In this document: in pieces, positions 8,462 to 17,369 of the stretch
Numbering within the stretch: position 1 is the first letter of the stretch
Layout: the number at the start of each line of letters is the position of its first letter
From: Deltaproteobacteria bacterium GWC2_55_46
Lineage (GTDB): Bacteria; Desulfobacterota; GWC2-55-46
DNA: 64,000 nucleotides
Direction of reading: 5' to 3'
Assembly: GCA_001595385.3 (NCBI GenBank)
Contig: LVEI03000001.1
Location: 2,137,501-2,201,500 of the forward strand
The notes under the pieces: model-generated
Seen by the model: only the letters and a program-made list of their open reading frames with translations
Told to the model about the DNA's origin: nothing
The model's database searches: none
Made by a program: the position numbers and the translations under genes

Positions 8462-9059
8462 GGAGAAGCCCGGAATAGATTGGGAGGCGGTCAGGCAGAG
8501 GCTCGCGAAGACAGGAGAGCGGCTCGCCGAAAGGAGCCGCCCATCGCGGGATCATATCGAGGAGGTATTGAGGCGAAGGGCCGAGGCCTTTGCCAGACGC
8601 GAGAAGGCTGAGCCGGAAGGCGAGTTCCTTGAGGCCCTTGAGTTCACGCTCGCAAGCGAACGGTATGCCTTCACCACGGAGCTCATAAGGGAGGTGGCCC
8701 CGCTCCATGAGCTTACGCCTGTGCCCTGCACCCCCGCGTTCGTGCTCGGGATAGTGAACATCCGGAGCGAGATACTCTCGGTAATAGATCTGAGAAGATT
8801 TTTCGACCTTCCCTGGAAGGGCATAACCGACTTGAGCAAGCTCATTGTGCTCAAGTCCCAGGAGATGCAGTTCGGGGTGCTCGCTGACTCGATACTCGGG
8901 GTAACGAGGATATGGGCGGACGGGCTCAGGAAGCTCCCGACCCTTACGGGCGTGAGGGAAGAGTACCTCAAGGGGGTCTCCGCTCAAGGCACGGTGGTGC
9001 TGGACGCGGGTCGCCTCCTCGCCGACAGATCGATAATAGTATACGAAAAGGCCGAATAG
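8451..9059 (+). CDS. cheW: CheW-like coupling protein with N-terminal extension (WspD-like)
   Basis: Second coupling protein of the cluster. A charged helical extension of about 60 residues (VRQRLAKTGERLAERSRPSR onward) precedes a CheW domain: FTLASERYAFTTELIREVAP, LTPVPCTPAFVLGIVNIRSE, ILSVIDLRRFFDLP. The extension is typical of WspD compared with the shorter WspB. I favour TTG at 8451, which has GGAGGT four bases upstream; an ATG at 8439 would add four residues but has no ribosome site. It overlaps the end of cheR and is followed after 15 bases by chemoreceptor 2. Having two CheW proteins suggests distinct places in one array. Confidence 0.88.
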   Translation: MAGKEKPGIDWEAVRQRLAKTGERLAERSRPSRDHIEEVLRRRAEAFARREKAEPEGEFLEALEFTLASERYAFTTELIREVAPLHELTPVPCTPAFVLGIVNIRSEILSVIDLRRFFDLPWKGITDLSKLIVLKSQEMQFGVLADSILGVTRIWADGLRKLPTLTGVREEYLKGVSAQGTVVLDAGRLLADRSIIVYEKAE

Positions 9060-9074
9060 GCCAGGAGGATGGAT

Positions 9075-10715
9075 ATGAGATGGTTCTATGATATATCGAC
9101 CCGCATGAAGCTCTTCATCGGCTTCGGGCTGGTCATCCTGTTCCTTGCCGCTGTCATAATCATCACGACCAGGAACATCGTACAGATAGAGAAGGCGCAG
9201 GAAGATATAATAGGGCATGAGTTCGCCAATACCGTCGATACGCTGACACTCCTGTCCAGGCTTGACGCCATACGCGTCGGGCTCCTGTCGATGACGGGAT
9301 CCAGGAGCGCGGCTGAAAAGGCGGCCTGGCACAACGCCATCAAGGAGAAGAGCGCTGATATAGACTCGCTCTTCAAGACCCTTCTCGACAGGAACAGGGA
9401 CAATGAAGACGCCTCCTGGAGGCTTCGGGAGATGAAGGGCATCCTCGATGATTTCGCCGAGACAAGGGACAGGCGGCTGATACCCTTGCTATACGCCGGC
9501 AAGACCGAGGCCGCTCGCGAGCTTGCGATGGGCATCCAGGCAGAGCGCTACAAGAGGATGACCTCGCTGGCGGCCGACCTGGAGAGCGAATCCAAGCGGC
9601 AGACCGCGCTCATGGTAGAAGTGTCGAAAAAGGCCTCCCAGCGCTCGCTCATCTTCTCGCTATCGCTCGGGGCCGCGGCCGTCCTCTTTAGCATGGTCCT
9701 CGCCGTTTTCCTGAACAACGTCATCGCCAGCCCGTTCAAGGACATCTCGGATGTCGCCGTCAGGGTGGCTTCAGGAGACCTCACCGTAAATGTCCCTGAC
9801 CTTGGCAGGAGGGACGAGGTAGGCGCCCTCTCAAACACCTTCAGGCAGATGATAGACAGGCTCCAGAGGCAGACCGGCGAACTGGCGGAGGTTATAAGCG
9901 TGCTGGCGACATCATCCAACGAGATAGCGGCGACCACCTCCGAGCTCGCTTCAGGCGCGGAGCAGACCGCCATAGCGGTCACCGAGACTACGACCACGGT
10001 CGAGGAGGTCAAGCAGACCGCCAACGTCTCCTCCGAGAAGGCGAGGCATGTCTCCGATATAGCCCAGAACGCCGTGCAGGTCTCGCATAACGGCACGCGC
10101 CTCGTGCAGGATACGCTCCGGGGCATTGGCAATATAAAGGAGCAGGTCGAGTACATAGCGGAAACCATCGTGAAGCTCTCCGAGCACAACCAGGCCATAG
10201 GGGAGATCATAGCGGCGGTCGACGACCTCGCGGAGCAGGCAAACCTCCTGGCTGTGAATGCCTCGATAGAGGCGTCGAAGGCCGGAGAGCATGGCAAAGG
10301 CTTCATGGTAGTCGCTCAGGAGATAAAGAGCCTCTCGGAGCAGTCCAAGCAGGCGACCAGGCAGGTGCGTTCGATCCTCAATGACATACAAAAGTCCAGC
10401 AGCGCGGCGGTCATGGCCACAGAGCGGGGCAGCAAGGCTGTCGAGGCTACCGTGCTTCAGTCCTCCGGCACAGGGGACACGATACGTACCCTCGCCGACA
10501 CCATCGGGGAGGCATCCCAGTCGGTCATCCAGATAGCCGCCTCCAGCCAGCAGCAGCTCGTTGGAATGGACCAGGTCGCGATAGCCATGAACAGCATAAA
10601 GCAGGCCACGACCCAGACGGCCGCGAGCACGAAGCAGGTGGAGTTGACCGTCAGGAACCTCCAGGAGCTCGGCGGCAAACTCAAGGCCATGGTCCAGCAT
10701 TATAAGCTCTCCTAA
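9075..10715 (+). CDS. Methyl-accepting chemotaxis protein (chemoreceptor 2, WspA-like)
   Basis: Transmembrane receptor of 546 residues inside the Che operon. TM1 about 11-31, periplasmic helical sensor about 35-185, TM2 about 191-217, HAMP (IASPFKDISDVAVRVASGDL), then the signalling hairpin with the tip DDLAEQANLLAVNASIEASK and GFMVVAQEIKSLSEQSKQAT. The usual NAAIEAARAGE is NASIEASKAGE here, a variation seen in non-flagellar (alternative function) receptors. ATG 9075 is preferred because AGGAGG sits six bases before it; at ATG 9069 that site would abut the codon. It is embedded between cheW and cheA, so it is the cognate input of this array. Confidence 0.93.
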   Translation: MRWFYDISTRMKLFIGFGLVILFLAAVIIITTRNIVQIEKAQEDIIGHEFANTVDTLTLLSRLDAIRVGLLSMTGSRSAAEKAAWHNAIKEKSADIDSLFKTLLDRNRDNEDASWRLREMKGILDDFAETRDRRLIPLLYAGKTEAARELAMGIQAERYKRMTSLAADLESESKRQTALMVEVSKKASQRSLIFSLSLGAAAVLFSMVLAVFLNNVIASPFKDISDVAVRVASGDLTVNVPDLGRRDEVGALSNTFRQMIDRLQRQTGELAEVISVLATSSNEIAATTSELASGAEQTAIAVTETTTTVEEVKQTANVSSEKARHVSDIAQNAVQVSHNGTRLVQDTLRGIGNIKEQVEYIAETIVKLSEHNQAIGEIIAAVDDLAEQANLLAVNASIEASKAGEHGKGFMVVAQEIKSLSEQSKQATRQVRSILNDIQKSSSAAVMATERGSKAVEATVLQSSGTGDTIRTLADTIGEASQSVIQIAASSQQQLVGMDQVAIAMNSIKQATTQTAASTKQVELTVRNLQELGGKLKAMVQHYKLS

Positions 10716-10724
10716 AGGGTACGG

Positions 10725-12998
10725 ATGGACAAGGATACCGAGTTCAGAAGACGGCTCATTTCGACCTTCAAGGCGGAGGCGCAGGAGCACATAAGCACCA
10801 TCATGGCCGGGGTCATCGAGCTGGAGCGCATGCCGCCGGTCGAGGTGCAGATGGAGATAGTGGAGACCGTCTTCAGGGAGGCCCATAGCCTGAAGGGCGC
10901 CGCGCGCGCCGTGGGTATCCCTGAGATAGAGTCCCTCTGCCAGGCTCTCGAAGGTGTTTTCTCGCAGTGGAAGATGAGGAGGATAAACCAGTCAAGGGAC
11001 CTCTTCGACGTTATCTGTGCCGCGATGGATACGGTGCGCTCGATCGTCGCGTCCACCGAGACCGGGGCTGAGCCATGCCCTGAGCGCGCCCAGGCGGCCG
11101 GCCTCGCGAAGGAGCTCGACAGCTTCGCCTCAGGGGGTCCGTCTGTCATGACCTTCCAGGGAAGGGGGCAGGAGGTCATTAAAAGGCCGCCATCGCCTGA
11201 CCAGGCAGCCCTGGAAGAGGCGAAGACACCCGCAAGAGAAGCGATAAAAAGGCCAGCGCAGTACCCACGGGACCTCTCGTCTGATACCGTGAGGGTTTCG
11301 ACGGGAAAGCTGGGCCTGTTGCTTATGCAGGCCGAGGAGATGCTGCCCTTGAAGTCGGTATCTTCCCTGAACTCGGCCCTTTCCGCAGAGATAGAAGGTA
11401 TGCTCAAGGACCTTAAAGACGAGCTCGGCAGGTATGGCAGGTTGCCGGCGGGTAAAGGGGCGGCAGCGTCCCAAGATACGGGAGAGATCTTCAGCCGGGT
11501 CCAGGCGCGCCTCAAGGCCATGGATGAGGCAACGCGGGCGCTCTCGCGCTCTTCCAGGCAGCATGGCAGGGCGCTCGGCAGGATGATAGACGGCCTCCTG
11601 GAAGAGGTCAAGCAATCGATGCTCATGCCGTTTTCCAGCGTCCTCGATGGTTTCCCTATGCTCTTAAGGGACATCTGCAGGAAAAAGGGCAAGGAGGCCG
11701 ATCTCGTGATAACAGGCGAGGGGGCCGAGATAGACAGGAGGATACTGGAGGAGATAAAGGACCCGCTCATCCATCTGGTGAGGAACTGCGTGGACCACGG
11801 CATAGAGAGGCCCTCGGAACGGGAGGGGAAAGGCAAGCCGAGGAGGGGGACCGTAGCGATAACGATGGCGCACCTCGAAGGAAAGGCGGAGGTGACGGTC
11901 TCTGACGACGGAGGGGGCATCGATATGGAAAAGGTCAAGGCGGCGGCCGTGAAGAACGGAGTGGTCGACGGGGCGGAAGCGGCCGAGTTAGGCGAGGAGG
12001 AAGCTCTCTCTCTCATATTCCATTCGGGCCTTTCTACAAGCCACATCATAACAGACCTCTCTGGCAGAGGCCTTGGGCTTGCCATCGTGCGCGAAAAGAT
12101 AGAGAGGCTCGGCGGGTCTGTTACAGTCGAGTCTTCGCCCCTGGGGACGAAGTTCAGGCTCTTCATGCCCCTTACCATAGCCACCTTCAGGGGCATATTG
12201 GCCTTGGCTGGCGGGCAGACATTCATAATACCGGTATCGAGCGTGGAGCGCACCTTGAGGGTAAAGGCCTCTGAATTGAGCTCCGCCGGGAACAGGGAGA
12301 CCGTATACATACACGGGGAGCCGTATTCGTTCGCCTGGCTTGACGCGGTCCTCGAGATACCTCCCAGGCCCAGGAAGAACGACGGCTTCATAACCATGCT
12401 CCTCCTGGCCTCTGGCGGGCGGAAGATGGCCTTCGGAATCGATGAGATGGCCGGTGAGGAAGAGATACTTGTAAAGGGGCTGGGCCCGCAGCTCGCGTTG
12501 GTGAGGAATATATCCGGGGCGGCGATATTGGGAGACGGCAGGCCGGCGCCTCTAATAAACGTGCCGGACCTGTTGAGGTCGGCTATGAGGCCGTCTCCTT
12601 CGATCGTCCCGCTTGAGGCCGCCGAGCCCAAAGCCATATCGGTATTGGTCGCCGAGGACTCCATCACGTCAAGGATGCTCCTCAAGAACATACTCGAATC
12701 GGCCGGCTATTCGGTGAGGACGGCCGTGGACGGGGTCGACGCGTACACGCTCCTTAAGACAGAGCCATTTGACCTCCTTGTCTCGGATATAGAGATGCCG
12801 AGGATGGACGGCTTTGAGCTTACATCGAAGGTAAGGAACGATAAAGCCCTCTCGGAGCTGCCGGTCGTGCTGGTGACCGCCCTTGAGACCAGGGAAGACC
12901 GCGAAAAGGGCATCGAGTCAGGCGCCAACGCCTATATAGTAAAGAGCAGCTTCAACCAGAATAACCTCCTTGAGATAATAAGGAGGCTTGCGGGGTAG
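10725..12998 (+). CDS. cheA: CheA-type histidine kinase fused to a receiver (WspE-like)
   Basis: Hybrid chemosensory kinase, 757 residues. Order: Hpt domain with His54 in REAHSLKGAAR; a long variable linker; dimerisation helices; ATPase domain with N box LVRNCVDHGIERPSER, G box SDDGGGID and GRGLGLAIVREKIERLGG; CheW-like regulatory domain (FRGILALAGGQTFIIPVSSV); and a C-terminal receiver from about 638 with Asp688 in VSDIEMPRMDG. The fused receiver is the WspE/FrzE pattern and may act as a phosphate sink or internal relay. It sits nine bases behind the receptor and 30 bases ahead of cheB. All catalytic motifs look intact. Confidence 0.95.
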   Translation: MDKDTEFRRRLISTFKAEAQEHISTIMAGVIELERMPPVEVQMEIVETVFREAHSLKGAARAVGIPEIESLCQALEGVFSQWKMRRINQSRDLFDVICAAMDTVRSIVASTETGAEPCPERAQAAGLAKELDSFASGGPSVMTFQGRGQEVIKRPPSPDQAALEEAKTPAREAIKRPAQYPRDLSSDTVRVSTGKLGLLLMQAEEMLPLKSVSSLNSALSAEIEGMLKDLKDELGRYGRLPAGKGAAASQDTGEIFSRVQARLKAMDEATRALSRSSRQHGRALGRMIDGLLEEVKQSMLMPFSSVLDGFPMLLRDICRKKGKEADLVITGEGAEIDRRILEEIKDPLIHLVRNCVDHGIERPSEREGKGKPRRGTVAITMAHLEGKAEVTVSDDGGGIDMEKVKAAAVKNGVVDGAEAAELGEEEALSLIFHSGLSTSHIITDLSGRGLGLAIVREKIERLGGSVTVESSPLGTKFRLFMPLTIATFRGILALAGGQTFIIPVSSVERTLRVKASELSSAGNRETVYIHGEPYSFAWLDAVLEIPPRPRKNDGFITMLLLASGGRKMAFGIDEMAGEEEILVKGLGPQLALVRNISGAAILGDGRPAPLINVPDLLRSAMRPSPSIVPLEAAEPKAISVLVAEDSITSRMLLKNILESAGYSVRTAVDGVDAYTLLKTEPFDLLVSDIEMPRMDGFELTSKVRNDKALSELPVVLVTALETREDREKGIESGANAYIVKSSFNQNNLLEIIRRLAG

Positions 12999-13028
12999 AG
13001 GGTTGCATGGCGCCGGGAGTTTTTTAAT

Positions 13029-14072
13029 TTGATAAGCGTTTACATAGTCGACGACTCGCGCGTGGCGCGTGATTATTTAAGGCATCTTCTCGAGGCCGAC
13101 CCGTCCATCAGTGTCATAGGCGAGGCATCAAGCGGGGAGGAGGCTGTCGAGTTCATGCAGGCCAACAGGCCCGATGTCATCACCATGGACATCAATATGC
13201 CCGGCATGGACGGGCATGAGGCCACGAGTATGATAATGGGCGCGAACCCTGTGCCGATAGTCATCGTAAGCGCCCATTACGACAAGTCGCATGTCGAACA
13301 GTCTTTCAGGGCCATAGAGGCCGGGGCGATAGCGATAGTCGAGAAGCCGCCGGGGCCCGGGCATCCTGCCCACAAGGAGGCCGTAAGGGAGCTCATACAG
13401 ACCGTAAAGCTCATGTCCGAGGTCAAGGTGGTAAGGCGCTGGGCGAGGGGCGTACAGAAGCCGTCCGCCTCAAGGGCCTTCAGGACAGAGAAGAAGGAGG
13501 TCAAGGTGGTGGTGATCGGCGCCTCCACCGGCGGGCCTCCGGTGCTCCAGACGGTGCTCTCCGGCTTTGAGGCGGACTTTCCGGTGCCGATAGTCGTTGT
13601 GCAGCATATAGCCAGGGGCTTCATAGACGGGATGGTGGAGTGGCTCGGAGGGGTCATTGAGATGAAAGTCAGCGTGGCTTCAGACGGCGAAAGGCTCCTG
13701 CCTGGGCACATCTACTTCGCGCCCGACGGCTTCCACGCGGGGGTAGAACCCGGGGGCACGATAGTCTTGAGCCAATCGGAGCTGGAGAACGGCATCAGGC
13801 CGTCAGTATCCTACCTTTTCCGTTCGGCCGCGCGGGCCTTCGGGGCAGAGGTCATAGGGGTGCTCTTGACAGGCATGGGCAGGGACGGCGCGCTGGAGCT
13901 GAGGTTCATAAAGGACAGGGGTGGCGTGACGATAGTGCAGGACAGGGAAACGGCGGTCGTATACGGCATGCCGGGCGAGGCTATAAAGATGGGCGGGGCC
14001 TCCCTCGTGCTTACGCCGGAGATGATCCCGGTAAGGATAAAATCTCTGGTCAACGGTAGATGGCCGGACTGA
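13029..14072 (+). CDS. cheB: Protein-glutamate methylesterase CheB (WspF-like)
   Basis: Response-regulated methylesterase that removes methyl groups from chemoreceptors and opposes CheR. The receiver starts ISVYIVDDSRVARDYL with Asp54 in TMDINMPGMDG; after a linker comes the esterase domain with Ser166 in IGASTGGPP, His in VVVQHIARGF and Asp in LLTGMGRDGA, the full catalytic triad. 347 residues, normal length. Initiation is at a TTG with GGGAG about nine bases upstream; no better ATG exists near the start of the receiver. It belongs to the cheW-to-cheB operon. Confidence 0.93.
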   Translation: MISVYIVDDSRVARDYLRHLLEADPSISVIGEASSGEEAVEFMQANRPDVITMDINMPGMDGHEATSMIMGANPVPIVIVSAHYDKSHVEQSFRAIEAGAIAIVEKPPGPGHPAHKEAVRELIQTVKLMSEVKVVRRWARGVQKPSASRAFRTEKKEVKVVVIGASTGGPPVLQTVLSGFEADFPVPIVVVQHIARGFIDGMVEWLGGVIEMKVSVASDGERLLPGHIYFAPDGFHAGVEPGGTIVLSQSELENGIRPSVSYLFRSAARAFGAEVIGVLLTGMGRDGALELRFIKDRGGVTIVQDRETAVVYGMPGEAIKMGGASLVLTPEMIPVRIKSLVNGRWPD

Positions 14073-14087
14073 ACATTAAGGAAAGGT

Positions 14088-16826
14088 ATGGAAAAAGGAA
14101 AATACATATTGGTCGTAGAGGACAGCCCCACGCAGGCGAAGCAGGTAGAGGAGAGCCTCAGGCAGCTTGGCTACAGGGTAGACCTGGCGTACAGCGCTAA
14201 AGAGGCCCTGGAGGCGATGGACAGGGAGAAGCCGCTCCTCGTCCTCGCTGACATATTGATGCCGGAGATGGACGGCTATGAGCTATGCAAGGCCATAAAA
14301 GGCAGCAGTTCCTTCAAGGAGATACCCGTAATACTGCTTACGCAGCTTTCTGACCCGAGGGAAGTCATAAGGGGCATGGAGAGCGGGGCCGATGATTTCA
14401 TCGTGAAGCCGTATAACGAGCGGGGGCTCATCTCGCGTATAGAGGGCGTGCTGGGGCACCTGATGAGTGAAGAGGACGAGCGCAGGGAGATAAAGGTACT
14501 TGTGGCCGAGGACAGCCCCACGCAGGCCGAGCAGCTGAGGCACTTTCTCGAGGCCCACGGCTATTCCGTCCGGACCGCCTCGGACGGGAGGGAGTGCCTG
14601 GACCTTGCCAAAAAAGACCCTCCCACGCTGATACTGAGCGATATCCTCATGCCTGTGATGGACGGCTATGAACTTGCCTATGAGGTAAAAAAGGACGAGG
14701 CGCTAAAGAACGTGCCTGTAATACTCATAACCTCGCTCCTCGACAGGAAGGATATAGTACAGAGGGCCTCGGTGGTGGCGGACGGGTTTTTCACCAAGCC
14801 ATATGACGAGAGGTATCTCCTGTCCAAGATAGAGACCCTGCTCTCCGAGCGCAAGGAGAGCGAGGACGCTCAAGGCATAGAGGTCTCGTTCTCCGGCGAG
14901 AAGTATCTGATATCTTCTGACAGGAGGCAGATCCTCACGTTCCTCCTTTCGATTTACGAGAACGCCGTCCAGCAAAACCGCGAGCTCGTCCATATGCAAA
15001 ACGAGCTTCAGCAGCTGAACGAAAAGTTGGAGGAGAGGGTTTTTTTAAGGACCAGGCAGCTCCAGGAGTCAGAGGCAAAGCACAGGATGCTCCTGGAGAC
15101 CAGCGCGGACGCGATCGTCGTGGTGGCGGAGGACAATACGCTGTTTTTCATGAACAGGGCGGCTGAGGCGCTTTTCGGCGTAAAGGCGAAGGGCCTTGCA
15201 GGCATGCCCTTTACCTTTCCGGTAGCCGGGTATGAGAAGCAGGATATGGAGATACAGAACGGGGGAGAGAAGGCCTACGCCGAGGTGAGGACAGTTAAGA
15301 CCACCTGGGGGGAAGAGTCTGCCGTCCTTGCCACCTTTCGTGACGTGACGGAGAGGAAGCGGGTGGAAAAAGAGCTTCGGGAAAGCGAGCAGAACTTCAG
15401 GGCGCTCGCGGACAACGCCAAAGACGGCATACTGATAACCGGCGAAGATGCCTCCATCGTCTACTCGAACCTCCGGTTCGCGGATATGCTGGGCTATAAT
15501 GTCAACGAGGTGTTCACGAAGGACTTTAACGGCATGATCAAGGGGGACGCGGAGCATGGGGAAGAGGTAACGCTTGAGGGCAAGGGTGGAATGACGGTGC
15601 CGGTAGAGCTGGCGGCTTCAAGGACGCTCTGGCACGGCGTGGACGCGACTATCGTTATCGTGAGGAACATCGCCGAGCGCAAGAGCCGAGAGGACGAGCA
15701 GCTTAAGGCCAGCAAGCTCGAGTCCCTCGGCACACTCGCCGGGGGCATAGCCCATGACTTCAACAACCTCCTTACGGCGATCATCGGCAACGTCTCTCTC
15801 GCGAGGCTCCTGGGGTGCGGGGAAAGGGGCACAAAGGCGCTAAACGACGCTGACAACGCGGCACAGAGGGCGAAGGACCTTACGAACCAGCTACTTACAT
15901 TCTCAAGGGGCGGGGCCCCGGTCAAGAGCGTGACCTCTATAAATGGTATCGTGACCGATTCCGCGAGCTTCTCGGTCCTTGGGTCTAACATAAAATGCGA
16001 GATAAAACTGCCAGAGGACCTCGCGCCGGTCGAGGTGGACGCGGGACAGATAAGCCAGGTCGTCCATAACGTCGTCTTGAACGCCGTCCAGGCCATGCCC
16101 GGCGGCGGGGTGATAACGATATCGGCGGAGAACGTCAGTTTAACGAATGAGAGCGGCCTGCCCCTTTCCCCTGGCCGCTACCTGAGGATAGACATCAGGG
16201 ACACCGGCCCCGGGATACCTGAAGAGCACATCGGCAAGGTCTTCGACCCGTACTTCACGACCAAAAAAGGGGGCTCCGGCCTGGGGCTTGCTACCGTCTA
16301 CTCGGTCGTCAAGAACCACGATGGGTATATAAGCCTCGATACCAAGCCGGGCTCCGGAACCGTTTTCCATATATACCTGCCTGCTTCGGATACGGAGCTT
16401 GCTCCGCAGAAGGCGAAGGTGGTTGAAGAAAGGCCGTCGATCGGCCGCGGCAGGGTGCTTATAATGGACGACGAGGAGATGATAAGGGACATAGCCGGTA
16501 AGATACTCGTGGAACTTGGCTACGAGGTCGATTACGCGGCGAACGGCTCTGAAGCGCTTGAAAAGTACAGGGTCCGGATGGAGGCGGGCAGCCCCTTTGA
16601 CGCTGTGATCCTCGACCTTACCATACCAGCCGGCATGGGCGGCAGAGAGGCCATAAAGAAGCTACTTGAGCTTGACCCTGGGGCCAGGGCGATAGTATCA
16701 AGCGGATATTCCAACGATTCGATAATGTCCGAGTACGCGAGGTTCGGCTTCAAGGCCGTGATAGCGAAGCCGTACAGGATCGCGGACTTGAGCAACGTGG
16801 TCAGGCAGGTTGTGGAGGGCATTTAA
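14088..16826 (+). CDS. Hybrid histidine kinase: REC-REC-PAS-PAS-HisKA-HATPase-REC
   Basis: Cytoplasmic multi-domain kinase of 912 residues. Receiver 1 (about 5-120) and receiver 2 (about 132-245) each begin with VVEDSPTQAKQ or VAEDSPTQAEQ and carry DILMP phospho sites; then a coiled coil (about 295-325), two PAS domains (about 325-445 and 445-560), HisKA with His556 in GTLAGGIAHDFNNLLTAI, HATPase (DTGPGIPEEH, GSGLGLATVYSVV), and a third receiver (VLIMDDEEMIRD, LDLTIPAGMGG, AKPYR). No transmembrane segment is visible. ATG 14088 has AAGGAAAGG upstream and follows cheB by 15 bases, so it is probably cotranscribed. It occupies the place of the GGDEF output WspR and probably accepts phosphate from the CheA-like kinase (inference). 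Confidence 0.92.
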   Translation: MEKGKYILVVEDSPTQAKQVEESLRQLGYRVDLAYSAKEALEAMDREKPLLVLADILMPEMDGYELCKAIKGSSSFKEIPVILLTQLSDPREVIRGMESGADDFIVKPYNERGLISRIEGVLGHLMSEEDERREIKVLVAEDSPTQAEQLRHFLEAHGYSVRTASDGRECLDLAKKDPPTLILSDILMPVMDGYELAYEVKKDEALKNVPVILITSLLDRKDIVQRASVVADGFFTKPYDERYLLSKIETLLSERKESEDAQGIEVSFSGEKYLISSDRRQILTFLLSIYENAVQQNRELVHMQNELQQLNEKLEERVFLRTRQLQESEAKHRMLLETSADAIVVVAEDNTLFFMNRAAEALFGVKAKGLAGMPFTFPVAGYEKQDMEIQNGGEKAYAEVRTVKTTWGEESAVLATFRDVTERKRVEKELRESEQNFRALADNAKDGILITGEDASIVYSNLRFADMLGYNVNEVFTKDFNGMIKGDAEHGEEVTLEGKGGMTVPVELAASRTLWHGVDATIVIVRNIAERKSREDEQLKASKLESLGTLAGGIAHDFNNLLTAIIGNVSLARLLGCGERGTKALNDADNAAQRAKDLTNQLLTFSRGGAPVKSVTSINGIVTDSASFSVLGSNIKCEIKLPEDLAPVEVDAGQISQVVHNVVLNAVQAMPGGGVITISAENVSLTNESGLPLSPGRYLRIDIRDTGPGIPEEHIGKVFDPYFTTKKGGSGLGLATVYSVVKNHDGYISLDTKPGSGTVFHIYLPASDTELAPQKAKVVEERPSIGRGRVLIMDDEEMIRDIAGKILVELGYEVDYAANGSEALEKYRVRMEAGSPFDAVILDLTIPAGMGGREAIKKLLELDPGARAIVSSGYSNDSIMSEYARFGFKAVIAKPYRIADLSNVVRQVVEGI

Positions 16827-17006
16827 GCTTCACCATCTCCAATTTGATCGTGAGAGAGTCGCTGAGGGGGCAAAACTGCTTAAAAACTTGCCTTGAGATA
16901 TCGAGATATGTTATAAGAAACATCCCCCGCCGCGTACGATGGGGTTTATAGAGTTACGCATCGCGGGCGAAATGTAACAGTTGTTTTTATTGCATGTCTA
17001 ATATCA

Positions 17007-17034
17007 CCCCGCAATTTTCCGCGGGGGGCTTTAT
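17007..17034 (+). terminator. Terminator at the end of the chemosensory operon
   Basis: Stem CCCCGC (17007-17012) with GCGGGG (17021-17026), eight-base loop, followed by GGCTTTATTTG. It closes the roughly 180-base untranslated stretch behind the hybrid kinase; that stretch otherwise shows only AT-rich short palindromes around 16895-16915. Confidence 0.65.
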
Positions 17035-17045
17035 TTGTTGACTGT

Positions 17046-17122
17046 CGGGGCGTGGCTCAGCCTGGTAGAGCACCGCGTTCGGGACGCGGGGGCCGGAGGT
17101 TCGAATCCTCTCGCCCCGACCA
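17046..17122 (+). tRNA. tRNA-Pro (anticodon CGG)
   Basis: A 77-base cloverleaf. Acceptor stem CGGGGCG pairs with CGCCCCG (17112-17118), discriminator A and encoded CCA end at 17122. D arm GCTCAGCCTGGTAGAGC; anticodon stem CCGCG/CGCGG with loop TTCGGGA gives anticodon CGG, reading CCG; T arm contains GGTTCGAATCC. Its 3' half, from 17085, is duplicated at 21590-21628 and bounds the island that follows, so the present 3' half may have been supplied by the inserted element. Confidence 0.96.
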
Positions 17123-17123
17123 A
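17085..17123 (+). repeat. Left attachment repeat (attL) of the tRNA-Pro island
   Basis: A 39-base stretch covering the anticodon 3' arm, variable loop, T arm, acceptor end and CCA of tRNA-Pro. An identical copy occurs at 21590-21628 in the same orientation; identity stops on both sides (A/T on the left, T/G on the right). This is the typical signature of tyrosine-recombinase integration at a tRNA 3' end. Confidence 0.9.
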
Positions 17124-17130
17124 TCAATCA

Positions 17131-17166
17131 AAAAGGGATCAGCCGAAAGGCTGGTCCCTTTTTTCT
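17131..17166 (+). terminator. Terminator directly behind tRNA-Pro
   Basis: Stem of GGGATCAGCC with GGCTGGTCCC (one G-T pair), GAAA tetraloop at 17145-17148, flanked by AAAA and T6. Strong intrinsic terminator nine bases behind the CCA. It lies inside the island boundary, so it was probably brought in with the element. Confidence 0.9.
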
Positions 17167-17303
17167 TTACTCTGCTAAACCTCTCCATAATCTCTACCCC
17201 AATCAGTAAGAGTATGCGCACCTGAGCCATCAACCCAAAAAACTTTGGCCCGAATATGTTCTGTCTGGTTGTAAAATAAACAGAATTTTAAGGGAAAAAA
17301 ATT

Positions 17304-17333
17304 TTGAAGGCCTGGGAAGTAATATGGTATAAA
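17304..17333 (+). promoter_or_regulatory. Putative promoter of the mod-res operon
   Basis: TTGAAG (17304-17309), an 18-base spacer and TATAAA (17328-17333) in an AT-rich region 37 bases before the mod start codon. Nothing else in the 200 bases between the tRNA terminator and mod looks like a gene. Confidence 0.5.
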
Positions 17334-17369
17334 AGCGTATCTTGAAAAATCCATCTTTTTGTTGAATAT

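Noticed and set aside
10712-12691. Open frame of 659 codons on the minus strand opposite cheA
   Set aside because: It mirrors the codon bias of the real gene, has Ser/Pro/Arg-rich sequence without motifs, and the plus strand encodes an intact CheA.
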